Shown: positions 1 to 8,651 of the stretch, piece after piece
Layout: each line of letters starts with the position of its first letter
How positions within the stretch are numbered: position 1 is the stretch's first letter
Source: Ferruginibacter sp.
GTDB taxonomy: Bacteria > Bacteroidota > Bacteroidia > Chitinophagales > Chitinophagaceae
Assembly (NCBI GenBank): GCA_025352625.1
Contig: JANXSR010000389.1
Location: 1-53,456, forward strand
Direction of reading: 5' to 3'
Length of the DNA: 53,456 nucleotides
Translations under genes and position numbers: made by a program
The notes under the pieces: generated by a model
Seen by the model: only the letters and a program-made list of their open reading frames with translations
The model's database searches: none
Told to the model about the DNA's origin: nothing

Positions 1-191
1 CAGTTAGTTGTAACACAAAGTTGAGTGGTCGACCCTGGTCGAAACTGTATTGCTACAGAAACGGCTCTATGTTATATTTATCCTGTTATCTTCACCCCCG
101 AGACAAGAGGGCATGTCTGCCAAAAATTTCATCACCCCACAATCTTAAAGAACTATAATAGTGCAAATCTATATAAAATGCCATTACGTTA

Positions 192-215
192 AAAATATTT
201 TATAAAATATTTTAT
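192..215. repeat. Two tandem copies of a 12-bp AT repeat
   Basis: AAAATATTTTAT occurs twice back to back (192-203 and 204-215). Each unit contains the self-complementary core AAAATATTTT. It lies 65 to 88 bases upstream of the Lrp-family gene, where it could bend DNA or serve as auxiliary Lrp sites. That role is inference. Confidence 0.6.
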
Positions 216-226
216 AAATATAGATA

Positions 227-258
227 TTATTCAAACAAGTTGACTTATATTTGAATAA
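227..258 (+). promoter_or_regulatory. Inverted repeat overlapping a -7 box; candidate Lrp autoregulatory operator
   Basis: The perfect 9-bp arms TTATTCAAA (227-235) and TTTGAATAA (250-258) are separated by 14 bp. The right arm overlaps TATATTTG (246-253), which fits the Bacteroidota -7 consensus TAnnTTTG exactly. No clear -33 TTG sits at the usual distance. The box is 26 bases before the ATG of the Lrp/AsnC gene. A symmetric site on its own promoter suggests negative autoregulation, as is common for Lrp/AsnC proteins. This is inference from position and symmetry. Confidence 0.5.
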
Positions 259-279
259 GTATTAAAATAAAAATACAAA

Positions 280-753
280 ATGGCAACTAAATTAAATCTT
301 GACAAACTCGATCTGCAAATTATACATGAAATGATGGAAACCGCAGAAATTTCTTACGCAGAACTTGGTAAAAAACTGTTTGTCAGCGGGGGCACCATTC
401 ACGTACGAATCAAAAAACTACAAGAGTTTGGAATTGTTAAAGGTACAAAACTAAATGTAGATATAAGGCAGTTAGGGTATGATATTACCGCTTTTGTTGG
501 AATTTATTTAGAAAAAAGTTCTTTATATGATGCTGTAGCAAAGGAGTTGATGAATATTCCTGAAATTGTTAGGCTCAATTATATTACCGGTAATTACAGT
601 ATGTTCATTGAAATTGTTTGTAAGGATATAGCCCAACTCAGGTATGTTTTGCACGATGCCTTGCAAAAAATTAAAGGCATAGACCGCACTGAAACTTTTA
701 TTTCACTCGAAGAAGGGTTTAATAGAAATGTACAAGTGGCTCCGGTTGAATAA
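280..753 (+). CDS. Lrp/AsnC family transcriptional regulator
   Basis: This is a DNA-binding feast/famine regulator of 157 residues, a normal length for the family. Residues ~5-60 form the AsnC-type helix-turn-helix (the stretch SYAELGKKLFVSGGTIHVRI). Residues ~70-150 form the RAM/AsnC ligand-binding and oligomerisation domain, with the usual pattern around VRLNYITGNYSMFIEI. Such proteins usually sense an amino acid and act as dimers to octamers. The gene stands alone. Its upstream region carries a tandem AT repeat and an inverted repeat over the promoter, which suggests autoregulation. The ATG is preceded by an A-rich stretch and no Shine-Dalgarno, as usual in Bacteroidota. The effector and target genes cannot be told from sequence. 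Confidence 0.93.
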   Translation: MATKLNLDKLDLQIIHEMMETAEISYAELGKKLFVSGGTIHVRIKKLQEFGIVKGTKLNVDIRQLGYDITAFVGIYLEKSSLYDAVAKELMNIPEIVRLNYITGNYSMFIEIVCKDIAQLRYVLHDALQKIKGIDRTETFISLEEGFNRNVQVAPVE

Positions 754-1127
754 TCATTGAAGAGCTTGGTAAGCCATAAAAGTAAATACAAAGCGTGTAA
801 ACCAAATAAGGGCAATTAAATCTAACTCTCTAAATCGGCTGCAAAATATGTTGACAATTGTGTAATATAAGTTGGTGCGACAAACACAAGTTTATTTATC
901 CAAAATCTGTAAAATTTCTGTCTGAGTTTTAAGGCCAATTTTGAAAACATTTTATGACCTAATAAAGCTCCTAAGCAGCAATCTAATAAATTCATCAAAA
1001 GTGATTATTGGTATTATGCCTCAATCATTGTTTGCAATTATCCAATAGCCTCTCCTTCAAATAATTAATACGACCTTCTGTAAAACAGTCTTACATTTAT
1101 GCAACAAAGAATAAAACTTTTGCTGCC
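754..1127. other. Intergenic stretch, no gene seen
   Basis: This is a 374-base AT-rich gap between the Lrp gene and the plug-domain gene, with stops in all frames. I found no tRNA, convincing terminator or strong promoter. The promoter of the next gene presumably lies in the last ~60 bases, where TACATTTA (around 1091) is only a weak match to the -7 consensus. Confidence 0.4.
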
Positions 1128-3554
1128 ATGAGTTGTAATAAAAAACTGCTTACACTTTTTTTATGTATTTCGTTTAATCCTTCTTTATTTGCACAAAATA
1201 ATGGCGAGCAAATTTTAGATTCCTTTGCAGGGAAATTTATTTCAGTTATTAGGACGCATGAAAAACAGCGGGCTTACTTAGTTACCGATAAAGTTTTTTA
1301 TTGCAGTGGAGAAAGCATTTGGATGAAAGCCTTTATTTTGAATACCATTTCTAATAAGGTCAATAATAAAAACCAATTTCTCTTTGTTGATCTTGTAAAC
1401 GAAAGGGATAGCGTTGTAAAAGTAGTAATATTAGATGCTGCAAGTCAGTCCTTAAATTCACGCTTTTTTTTACCTGAATCTTTACCACAAGGCAATTACT
1501 GGCTAAGGGCATATACAAGGCATATGACCGAAGGTGATTTAAGCGGCATTTGTGTAAAACCCATTTTTATTGGAAATAAGAATAGCGAAATACAGGTTGC
1601 AAAAGGCAAAAAAATTGTTCATTTTGAAGATGATAATTTACAAATAACTTTTTTTCCAGAAGGCGGATCGTTAATGACGGGTATAAATACAACAGTAGCT
1701 TTGCGCCTTAGTAATGCCAATGGCAATCCATCAGGGATTCACGGATATCTAAAAGATAGCAGGGATAGCATTATAACAAGTTTTACAACCTCAGCTTTAG
1801 GGATTGGAAAATTTGAATTTGAACCTTCAAGACATAGAAAATACAATGTTGTAATAAACTGGCATGGCAAAGAAATCAGTTACCCTTTGCCTTCTTTTAA
1901 TTTTTTTGCAGGCCAGCTTTCTGTTCTAAAGCAATCGCCGGGTTATAAGTTTAGAATATTGCTGGAAGATTCTATTTACAGAAAAGATGTCGAAACTTAT
2001 TTAATTGGAGTATCAAAAGACAGTTTGGTTTTTGCAAGTATTGGCAAAGGCCAATATGAAGTATTGGTTGACGAACAAAAATTACCAAAGGGTATTAATA
2101 CTTTTTACCTGTTTGATAAAGCTTTTAAGATGTTAAGCGAAAGAAGTATTTATGTAGACAATGTCAATTTTAATATAAAGGCATCAACTGATAAGAGTAT
2201 GTATGGCAGAAGAGAGAAAGTTACTTTAAATTTATCTGTAACAGATGCAGCACAACATCCTGTTACCTCGCTGCTAACGATAGCTGTTTTGGATACCCTT
2301 ACCGCTTTTACTGTTGGGCAAAGTGAAGCAAAGGATTTAACTGCCGATGAAGAGCCATTTGATAATTTATTCCTGGCACAAAATGAATATCTTACTGTAG
2401 AAGACAAAGACCTTTTGATGATGGTAAGAGGAGGCAATACCTATCAAAAAATCAGCAACAGCATAGCCTTGCCTGCTTCCGATAATTTAGATAGTTTGCT
2501 GTACATACGAGGCACTGTACTAAATGATAAAAATACGCCTTCTGCCAATAGCGTACTATCACTTTTATCCAATTCAAGCAATACTGTTTTGTATACAGAT
2601 ACTACGAGTAGTATAGGTAGATTTAGATTTCCACTTGAATATTATGCTGACAGCACACAATTTGCTATTGATGCAAGAGATTTAAAAGGCCGACCTCAGT
2701 TTTATAAAATTGAGTTGGATACCATTCATTACCCGGTTGTAAGTACGCCTGTGGTGGTTAAGAAATATTTGCCTTTTAAAACCGGCGATATAAAAAAGTA
2801 CCTCAATAAATACTATAATGATGAATTGGAAAATAGCGATAAAAAAATGCTGCCACCAGTAACCTTAAAAGGAAGAAGAAAAATAAATTACGATGAATCG
2901 AAAAGAGTTAGTACCAGTTCAGCTATCCTTACTTCAGATGATTTGAATGAAAGAAATAGTGTTGGAAATGCAGTCTTAAGAGTAGGGGGACTGCATTTAA
3001 TTAATGGTATATTAATGATTAATGGCCCTACAGCCATTAAACCGCCAGACCTTTCTTCGGAACCACTGTTATTGGTAGATGGGGTAAAGGTTACAGTAAC
3101 ATCTGATGCACAGGTAGGACAAAATAGCCCAACCATAGCTTACCTCAATAGCATTAATCCAAAAGATATTGATTTTATAGAAATCCTTAAAGGTGCAGAA
3201 GGTGCCAATTTTGGTGTAAGAGGTGGAAACGGTGTTATATTGATCAATCTGTTGAATACAAGAAGAGACCCAGACCAGGATGCAAGCAATTTAAAAATGT
3301 TTTACGCCAGGGGAGTTTCAAATCCAGTACTTTTTCCAATTACAGATTATCAACGTAAAGACATAAAGGCTACGGCATTTGCTGACAACCGCTCCACCAT
3401 TTTTTGGAATGGAAACTATTTATTTAAAGATGTACCCGCTGCAACACTTAGTTTTTATACCAGCGACATTCCTGCAAATTATAAAGTGATTATAACAGGG
3501 GTTACTATCTCCGGAGACATAATTTATAAAACCATTACTTTTCAAAGTAAATAA
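1128..3554 (+). CDS. Secreted MG2-like / TonB-plug domain protein without a beta-barrel
   Basis: The 808-residue exported protein starts with a Sec signal peptide ending near LFAQ (residue ~23). Residues ~45-130 resemble the macroglobulin-like MG2 fold found at the start of many large Bacteroidota envelope proteins (YLVTDKVFYCSGESIWMKAF). Further beta-rich repeats follow to ~560. Residues ~620-710 read as a TonB receptor plug domain (PLLLVDGVKV, IDFIEILKGAEGANFGVRGG). The chain ends ~100 residues later, so no 22-strand barrel can follow. Function is unknown. Proteins of this layout are often annotated as TonB-dependent receptor plug domain proteins but cannot be transporters by themselves. 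A periplasmic or outer-membrane assembly role is inference. The gene is monocistronic and converges on the permease gene. Confidence 0.8.
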   Translation: MSCNKKLLTLFLCISFNPSLFAQNNGEQILDSFAGKFISVIRTHEKQRAYLVTDKVFYCSGESIWMKAFILNTISNKVNNKNQFLFVDLVNERDSVVKVVILDAASQSLNSRFFLPESLPQGNYWLRAYTRHMTEGDLSGICVKPIFIGNKNSEIQVAKGKKIVHFEDDNLQITFFPEGGSLMTGINTTVALRLSNANGNPSGIHGYLKDSRDSIITSFTTSALGIGKFEFEPSRHRKYNVVINWHGKEISYPLPSFNFFAGQLSVLKQSPGYKFRILLEDSIYRKDVETYLIGVSKDSLVFASIGKGQYEVLVDEQKLPKGINTFYLFDKAFKMLSERSIYVDNVNFNIKASTDKSMYGRREKVTLNLSVTDAAQHPVTSLLTIAVLDTLTAFTVGQSEAKDLTADEEPFDNLFLAQNEYLTVEDKDLLMMVRGGNTYQKISNSIALPASDNLDSLLYIRGTVLNDKNTPSANSVLSLLSNSSNTVLYTDTTSSIGRFRFPLEYYADSTQFAIDARDLKGRPQFYKIELDTIHYPVVSTPVVVKKYLPFKTGDIKKYLNKYYNDELENSDKKMLPPVTLKGRRKINYDESKRVSTSSAILTSDDLNERNSVGNAVLRVGGLHLINGILMINGPTAIKPPDLSSEPLLLVDGVKVTVTSDAQVGQNSPTIAYLNSINPKDIDFIEILKGAEGANFGVRGGNGVILINLLNTRRDPDQDASNLKMFYARGVSNPVLFPITDYQRKDIKATAFADNRSTIFWNGNYLFKDVPAATLSFYTSDIPANYKVIITGVTISGDIIYKTITFQSK

Positions 3555-3723
3555 GTAAGTATTTAGATAGACTATAAAAAATTGAGTAATAAAACTGATT
3601 GAGTTGAAAATTGCAATTAAAGTATTTTAAGCTAAAAAATCACCAACTATTTTTCAGTACATTACCTACAATTTATATAAGGGAATCTTTTTAATCATTT
3701 TTAGATAGAATACTGGAGGTGAA

Positions 3724-4833
3724 TCAGGAAGAGCTTCTCACATCTACAGCATCCCTTAATCCGTTACCCAATAAATTAAAAGCCAGTACCAAAAGCATAA
3801 TGGCAAGTCCGGGTATCAATGCCAGTATTGCATTGTGGGTAATAATGAAATTATAATTTTCTTTGATCATTAGGCCCCAGCTTGGCTGCGGGGGCTGTAC
3901 TCCGATTCCTAAAAAGCTCAACCCAGCTTCAATGATAATGGCAGTGGCAAAATTGCTGGCAGCTATCACCAATACCGGCCCCAGAATATTCGGCAGAATA
4001 TGTTTAATAATTATACGGGTGTCGTTCAGGCCAAGTGCCTTTGCTGCCTGTATATATTCCAGTTCTTTTAACGCCATTACCTGCCCACGAATTAACCTGG
4101 CTACACTCACCCACATGGTGAGCCCAACAGCAATAAAGATTTGCCAGAAACCTTTACCCAACGCCATTGTAATGGCAAACACCAATAGTAAGGTAGGAAT
4201 GCTCCAGGTAATATTTACCAGCCACATAATTACTTCATCCACCCACCCACGGTAGTAGCCAGCCAGTGCGCCTAACACAATGCCTAATATAAGAGATATC
4301 AGCACTGCAATTAAGCCTACTGATAAACTTACTTTTGTACCAATAATAAGACGGCTTAAAATATCCCTGCCAAATTTATCAGTGCCTAAATAATATTTTT
4401 TTGTAACAATATTTTTTACCAGCAGGTTTTCAGGATTAGTACCTGTAAGCATATTGATTGAATAAGTTTGAGCAACGCTGGTATCTTCATCTACATATTT
4501 ATTTACAACAAGCGAATCACTTTTTACATGGTAGCTACTGATAGGCAAATAGCGGAAGTCTTCTGGCGCACCACTAGATAGTTTTGTAAACCAGCTAACA
4601 GGCATATTTTTTTTATTCGGAATTTTTAGAAAGAGTTGTGTATAACCTGGCTTTTTTGCCTGTATTTCTACTGTTTGAAGATCCGCATTGGGCGAAGCAT
4701 CCGGCGCAACCAGGTAACCAAACAGCGAAATGAAAACAGCTAGTGCAATGATAATTAAACCAAACAATGCACCTTTATTTTTTTTAAGGCGTTGCCAGGT
4801 TTGTTGTGAAAAGGAAAAGTTTTGCTGCCGCAT
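3724..4833 (-). CDS. ABC transporter permease, DppC/OppC family
   Basis: This is an inner-membrane permease of the peptide/nickel-type ABC importers, 369 residues against the usual ~300. It has TM1 at ~22-42, then an ~105-residue extracytoplasmic stretch, then the conserved GTDKFGRD (150-157). About five more membrane segments follow, with the EAA coupling loop EYIQAAKALGLNDTRIIIKH at 259-278. The long segment between TM1 and GTDKFGRD accounts for the extra length. It follows the glycosyltransferase gene by only 24 bases, so the two are probably co-transcribed. No OppB-like partner, ATPase or binding protein lies nearby, so its complex must be encoded elsewhere. The substrate is unknown. In Bacteroidota such lone permease genes are usually annotated as oligopeptide transporters. 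Confidence 0.88.
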   Translation of the reverse strand: MRQQNFSFSQQTWQRLKKNKGALFGLIIIALAVFISLFGYLVAPDASPNADLQTVEIQAKKPGYTQLFLKIPNKKNMPVSWFTKLSSGAPEDFRYLPISSYHVKSDSLVVNKYVDEDTSVAQTYSINMLTGTNPENLLVKNIVTKKYYLGTDKFGRDILSRLIIGTKVSLSVGLIAVLISLILGIVLGALAGYYRGWVDEVIMWLVNITWSIPTLLLVFAITMALGKGFWQIFIAVGLTMWVSVARLIRGQVMALKELEYIQAAKALGLNDTRIIIKHILPNILGPVLVIAASNFATAIIIEAGLSFLGIGVQPPQPSWGLMIKENYNFIITHNAILALIPGLAIMLLVLAFNLLGNGLRDAVDVRSSS

Positions 4834-4857
4834 GCTGCAAATTACAATTTGATTGAC

Positions 4858-6072
4858 TCATTTTACCATTCTTGATTTCCAGGTGTAAGAACCAAATTTT
4901 CCTAACCATCCTGCAACAATGGTATATAAAATATGGAATGGCTGCGCCAGCGGAAACCACCATAAAATAACTTGCTTATCAAAAAAAACAGCCACAGGGA
5001 AAAGAAAAAACAGCTCTACCAGTGTTTTAAAAACCAACAGTAAAAACCAATAAGTAATAATTGATATCCGATAGCTATCGGATTGATAATTAAAAACCGA
5101 AAGTGTAAAATTATGGAACAGTGCGATTACAGGCAATAACAGCAATAGCAAATTAAAAAAATAAACGAGTATCAATACTCCCAATATTCGTTTATCGTCA
5201 TATTTATCAGCTTTGCTTGCCCATCGTATACGTTGGTTAAAAAAGTTTTTCCAGGTATCCATTGGTTGAGTTTGCACAATAGCTTCTTTGGATTTTAAGT
5301 ACAATACCCTGTCGGGATACCGTTGATATATTTTATGCATCAGCAACATATCATCACCACTGGCAATATTGTCAATGCCTTTAAATCCGCCTACTTCATT
5401 AAAAGCAGTTTTCTCATAAGCAAGGTTGGCACCATTACACATGCTGTGTATTTTTTTGTAAACCGAAGCCCCTGTGATGCCTTGCAAGGTCATAAAATCA
5501 AGCGTCTGAAAAATGGCTAAAAAACGATTGTTACAATTAATAGAAACAGGTGCAGCAATAAAAGCCGGCTTGTAAGTTTCATAAAAAGAAGCAATGGTTT
5601 GCAACCAGTTGTTACCCATAAAACAATCCGCATCTGTTGTTACAATTAAATCGCCGGTTGATTGTGCAATCGCTATTTCAATAGCTTTTTTTTTATAAGA
5701 ATTAAGATTGTCTGTCACAAAATCTCTTAAAAAAATGCAATGAATATTTCGTTTTGCAAAGGATTGAACAATTGCTGCAGTATTATCAGTTGAATGGTCA
5801 TCTACTACAATAACCTCAAAAAGTTCAACAGGGTAAGTTTGTTGAATGATTGATTGTAAACAACGGCCTATATGTTGTTCCTCATTTCTTGCAGGGATGA
5901 TGATGGTTATTTTAGTGGTATTGTTTTCATTTCTTATACCCTTGCCATTTTCATTGGGTTTCTTCGTTGGCTGATAAGCAGCAATCTGTTGCCAGCATTG
6001 CCGGTAGTAAATAATAAGCACTGCATAACCTGCAAAAAGAACAATAGCAATAACAGTTAGAAAGAGTTCCAT
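4858..6072 (-). CDS. Membrane-anchored family 2 glycosyltransferase
   Basis: The 404-residue processive-type GT2 has an N-terminal membrane helix (~3-22). The cytoplasmic GT-A domain begins at ITIIIPARNEE (~55) and carries the nucleotide-sugar motif VVDDHS, the DxD-type TTDADC (~145), a GDD acid region, and the acceptor-site motif QRIRW (~280). These are followed by three or four C-terminal membrane helices. All catalytic motifs of hyaluronan/cellulose-synthase-like GT2 enzymes are visible, so it should be active. Donor and product (lipid-linked sugar or exopolysaccharide) cannot be deduced. It is the first gene of a probable two-gene unit with the DppC-like permease, and is divergent from the MarR gene, sharing a 122-base intergenic region. 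Confidence 0.9.
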   Translation of the reverse strand: MELFLTVIAIVLFAGYAVLIIYYRQCWQQIAAYQPTKKPNENGKGIRNENNTTKITIIIPARNEEQHIGRCLQSIIQQTYPVELFEVIVVDDHSTDNTAAIVQSFAKRNIHCIFLRDFVTDNLNSYKKKAIEIAIAQSTGDLIVTTDADCFMGNNWLQTIASFYETYKPAFIAAPVSINCNNRFLAIFQTLDFMTLQGITGASVYKKIHSMCNGANLAYEKTAFNEVGGFKGIDNIASGDDMLLMHKIYQRYPDRVLYLKSKEAIVQTQPMDTWKNFFNQRIRWASKADKYDDKRILGVLILVYFFNLLLLLLPVIALFHNFTLSVFNYQSDSYRISIITYWFLLLVFKTLVELFFLFPVAVFFDKQVILWWFPLAQPFHILYTIVAGWLGKFGSYTWKSRMVK

Positions 6073-6172
6073 AATGATTTACCGTACAAGAGTGCGACGC
6101 AACGATGTTTATTTTTATTCTAAAGCTGAGACAAAAATAATTTTTAAAATTTCAAACGAATCATATATCTTT

Positions 6173-6196
6173 ATATAGTTGCTTAAACAACTATAT
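6173..6196. promoter_or_regulatory. Palindrome overlapping the marR start codon; candidate MarR operator
   Basis: The perfect arms ATATAGTTG (6173-6181) and CAACTATAT (6188-6196) flank a 6-bp spacer. The right arm includes the first two bases of the ATG at 6195. TATCTTTA (6166-6173), a near match to the -7 TAnnTTTG box, abuts the left arm, which implies a very short 5' leader. MarR dimers typically bind palindromes of about this size at their own promoter, so autorepression is likely. This is inferred from symmetry and position. Confidence 0.6.
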
Positions 6197-6644
6197 GCCA
6201 AACAACCAATTTAAAAGGGGAGAATTATACAGCTTTATCACAGGCAAGGCGAGTACTGCCATTGGCAGACGATTACAAAAAAATTTTAAAGAAGCCAATG
6301 TTGAAATTACCATAGAGCAATGGAGTGTATTGTATCATTTGTGGAAACAGGATGGCCTTAGTCAGCAACAATTGTGCGATGCCACCTTTAGAGATAAGCC
6401 AAGCATTACGAGGCTTGTAGACAACCTGGAAAAACTGAAACTGGTAAAACGGGTAGCCAGTAAAGATGATAGAAGAATGAACATGATTTTTCTGGCACCG
6501 GGTGCGGTAGAATTACAGGATAAAACAATGGAACTGGCCAATCAGACATTGAACGAAGCGTTAGAAGGCGTAATCATTGAACATATTGAGATTGCCAAAT
6601 TGGTGTTGCAAAAAGTGTATGATAACCTGGCCGGATCTGTCTGA
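6195..6644 (+). CDS. MarR family transcriptional regulator
   Basis: The 149-residue winged-helix regulator has an N-terminal dimerisation helix (~10-35). Its DNA-recognition region is GLSQQQLCDATFRDKPSITRLVDNLEK (~55-80; DKPSITRLVDNLEK is the recognition helix). The wing KRVASKDDRRMNMIFL is typical of MarR. The ATG at 6195 keeps the family length. It lies 98 bases upstream of an acyl-CoA dehydrogenase on the same strand, so control of fatty-acid oxidation or response to an acyl/aromatic ligand is a reasonable inference. A symmetric site sits over its own start codon. The ligand is unknown. Confidence 0.92.
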   Translation: MPNNQFKRGELYSFITGKASTAIGRRLQKNFKEANVEITIEQWSVLYHLWKQDGLSQQQLCDATFRDKPSITRLVDNLEKLKLVKRVASKDDRRMNMIFLAPGAVELQDKTMELANQTLNEALEGVIIEHIEIAKLVLQKVYDNLAGSV

Positions 6645-6742
6645 CACTTCGATAAATTAAATACAGTGCTGTTATTAAAATATATTAAATAATCATTCTC
6701 CAAATATCTCGCCACGGCGGGGATGGGGGCAAATTTTATTTT

Positions 6743-8536
6743 ATGAGTATATCCACTTCAACCACAACATCACTAAAAGGTGGTGAATGGTTAGTTAAAG
6801 AAAGCAATGCCTTCGACTCTTTTACTCCGGAAGATTTTAATGAAGAGCAATTGATGGTAAAGGAAATGTGTTTGCAGTTTCTGGAGTCGGAAGTGCACCC
6901 TGTGGCGGATCGCATTGATAAATTAGAGCCGGGGCTTATGCCATCGCTGATGGTAAAAGCGGGTGAACAGGGTTTGCTTGGAGCTTCTATTCCCGAACAA
7001 TATGGCGGCCTTGGAAAAGATTTTGTTACCTCAACACTTGTAAACGAAGGCTTGGGTGGTGGCTACTCTTTTAGTGTTGCTATTGCGGCCCATACTGGCA
7101 TTGGTACTTTGCCCATTTTATACTTTGGCACAGACGAACAAAAGCAAAAATACATTCCCAAATTAGCCAGTGGAGAATGGAAAGGAGCCTACGGATTAAC
7201 AGAACCTAATAGTGGCAGCGATGCATTGGGTGCAAAAACAACTGCTGTACTTTCTGCTGATGGCAAGCAGTATATTTTAAATGGACAAAAATGCTGGATC
7301 ACCAATGGAGGTTTTGCAGATGTGTACACCGTGTTTGCAAAGATTGACGGGGATAAGTTTTCTGCCTTTATTGTGGAACGAGGCTTTGAAGGATTTACAC
7401 AGGGACCCGAGGAACACAAAATGGGTATCAAAGGATCATCTACTGTACAACTGTACTTTCAGGATGCGAAAATACCTGTTGAAAATTTATTGGGAGAAGC
7501 GGGCAAAGGACATATCATAGCATTTAATATTTTAAATATCGGCAGGTTGAAATTATGTGCGGCTGCTCTTGGTGGTGCTAAAATGGCATTGAACACTACT
7601 ATTGAATACGCTAAAACAAGAGAGCAGTTTAAAACTGCCATTGCTAATTTTGGCGCTATTAAATATAAACTGGCAGAAGCAGCGATAAGAATTTTTGCAT
7701 GTGAAAGTGCTTTGTACAGAACCAGTAAATGGATAGATGATAAAGAAATTGAACTGGCCAATGCAGGCAAACCTTTTAATGAGGCCTTATTGGGCGCAGC
7801 CGAAGAATTTGCAGTTGAATGTGCCATTTTAAAAGTGCATGGCAGCGAGGTATTGGATTATGTGGTGGATGAAGGGGTACAGGTTTTTGGAGGTAATGGC
7901 TTTAGCGATGAGTATGCTATCAGCAGGGCTTACAGGGATAGCCGAATCAATCGCATTTACGAAGGCACTAACGAAATCAACAGGTTGCTGACAGTGGATA
8001 TGATTTTAAAAAGAGCCATGAAAGGCAAACTTGATTTGATGGGACCGGCCATGGCAGTTTCAAAAGAATTAATGAGCATACCTGAATTTGGTAACGAAGA
8101 TGAATCTGCATTTGCTGCCGAGAAAAAATCTATCCTGAACCTTAAGAAAAGTATTTTGATGGTGGCAGGTGCAGCAGTACAAAAGCTAATGATGAAAATT
8201 TCGGACGAGCAGGAAATACTGATGAACATTGCCGATATGGCCATTGAAACTTTTGTAGCAGAAAGTACTTTATTACGGATTATTAAATTAGTAGATAAGC
8301 AAGGTGAATCAGAGGCTAACTTACAAATTGATGCCATGCGCTGTTATTTAAATGACGCCATTGATAAAGTAAACAAAGCAGGTAAAGAAGCCATCAATGC
8401 TTTTGCTGACGGAGATGAGCAACGGATGATGTTATTGGGTTTAAAACGCTTTACCAAGTCTGCACCTTTTAATAGTAAAGATGCCCGTAGAAGAATAGCA
8501 GATAAATTGATTGCAGAAAATAAATATGCGTTGTAA
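6743..8536 (+). CDS. Acyl-CoA dehydrogenase (long form, ~600 residues)
   Basis: This is an FAD-dependent enzyme of the first beta-oxidation step: an acyl-CoA is oxidised to the 2-enoyl-CoA, with electrons passed to electron-transfer flavoprotein. Residues ~30-150 are the N-terminal helical domain, ~150-260 the beta-domain (AYGLTEPNSGSDA, GQKCWITNGG), and ~270-430 the C-terminal helical domain. The last contains RIYEGTNEI, whose Glu matches the catalytic base in the MCAD-type position. An extra ~160-residue helical extension follows, as in VLCAD/ACAD9-type enzymes. It is probably transcribed with the upstream MarR gene. The usual thiolase and hydroxyacyl-CoA dehydrogenase partners are not in this window. 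A hairpin terminator follows. Chain-length preference is unknown. Confidence 0.93.
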   Translation: MSISTSTTTSLKGGEWLVKESNAFDSFTPEDFNEEQLMVKEMCLQFLESEVHPVADRIDKLEPGLMPSLMVKAGEQGLLGASIPEQYGGLGKDFVTSTLVNEGLGGGYSFSVAIAAHTGIGTLPILYFGTDEQKQKYIPKLASGEWKGAYGLTEPNSGSDALGAKTTAVLSADGKQYILNGQKCWITNGGFADVYTVFAKIDGDKFSAFIVERGFEGFTQGPEEHKMGIKGSSTVQLYFQDAKIPVENLLGEAGKGHIIAFNILNIGRLKLCAAALGGAKMALNTTIEYAKTREQFKTAIANFGAIKYKLAEAAIRIFACESALYRTSKWIDDKEIELANAGKPFNEALLGAAEEFAVECAILKVHGSEVLDYVVDEGVQVFGGNGFSDEYAISRAYRDSRINRIYEGTNEINRLLTVDMILKRAMKGKLDLMGPAMAVSKELMSIPEFGNEDESAFAAEKKSILNLKKSILMVAGAAVQKLMMKISDEQEILMNIADMAIETFVAESTLLRIIKLVDKQGESEANLQIDAMRCYLNDAIDKVNKAGKEAINAFADGDEQRMMLLGLKRFTKSAPFNSKDARRRIADKLIAENKYAL

Positions 8537-8575
8537 TTTTTTAGTTGCATTTATCCACAAGAAAGGTTAAAAATT

Positions 8576-8616
8576 AAAGATGGCCATTTTCAAAGTTCGA
8601 AAATGGCCATCTTTTT
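8576..8616 (+). terminator. Rho-independent terminator after acyl-CoA dehydrogenase
   Basis: A perfect 16-bp stem (AAAGATGGCCATTTTC at 8576-8591, its complement at 8599-8614) with a 7-base loop is followed by a T-rich end. It lies 40 bases after the stop codon. The core GATGGCCAT recurs in the korB terminator. Confidence 0.85.
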
Positions 8617-8647
8617 GTGTTCATCCCTTCTAAATTTTTTATCTTTC
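8615..8647 (+). promoter_or_regulatory. Candidate promoter of the amidase gene
   Basis: TTG (8615-8617) is 22 bases from TATCTTTC (8640-8647), a one-mismatch match to TAnnTTTG. Transcription would start at or near the ATG at 8652, giving a leaderless or nearly leaderless mRNA. The upstream box touches the tail of the preceding terminator. Support is pattern only. Confidence 0.35.
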
Positions 8648-8651
8648 CAGT

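Larger units (their letters stand above)
1..279. other. Left-edge non-coding stretch upstream of the Lrp gene
   Basis: No open reading frame or RNA gene is recognised in the first ~190 bases. The last 90 bases are extremely AT-rich and carry the tandem repeat, inverted repeat and promoter-like box listed separately. The window edge may cut a neighbouring gene, but no coding frame reaches in from the left that I can support. Confidence 0.4.
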
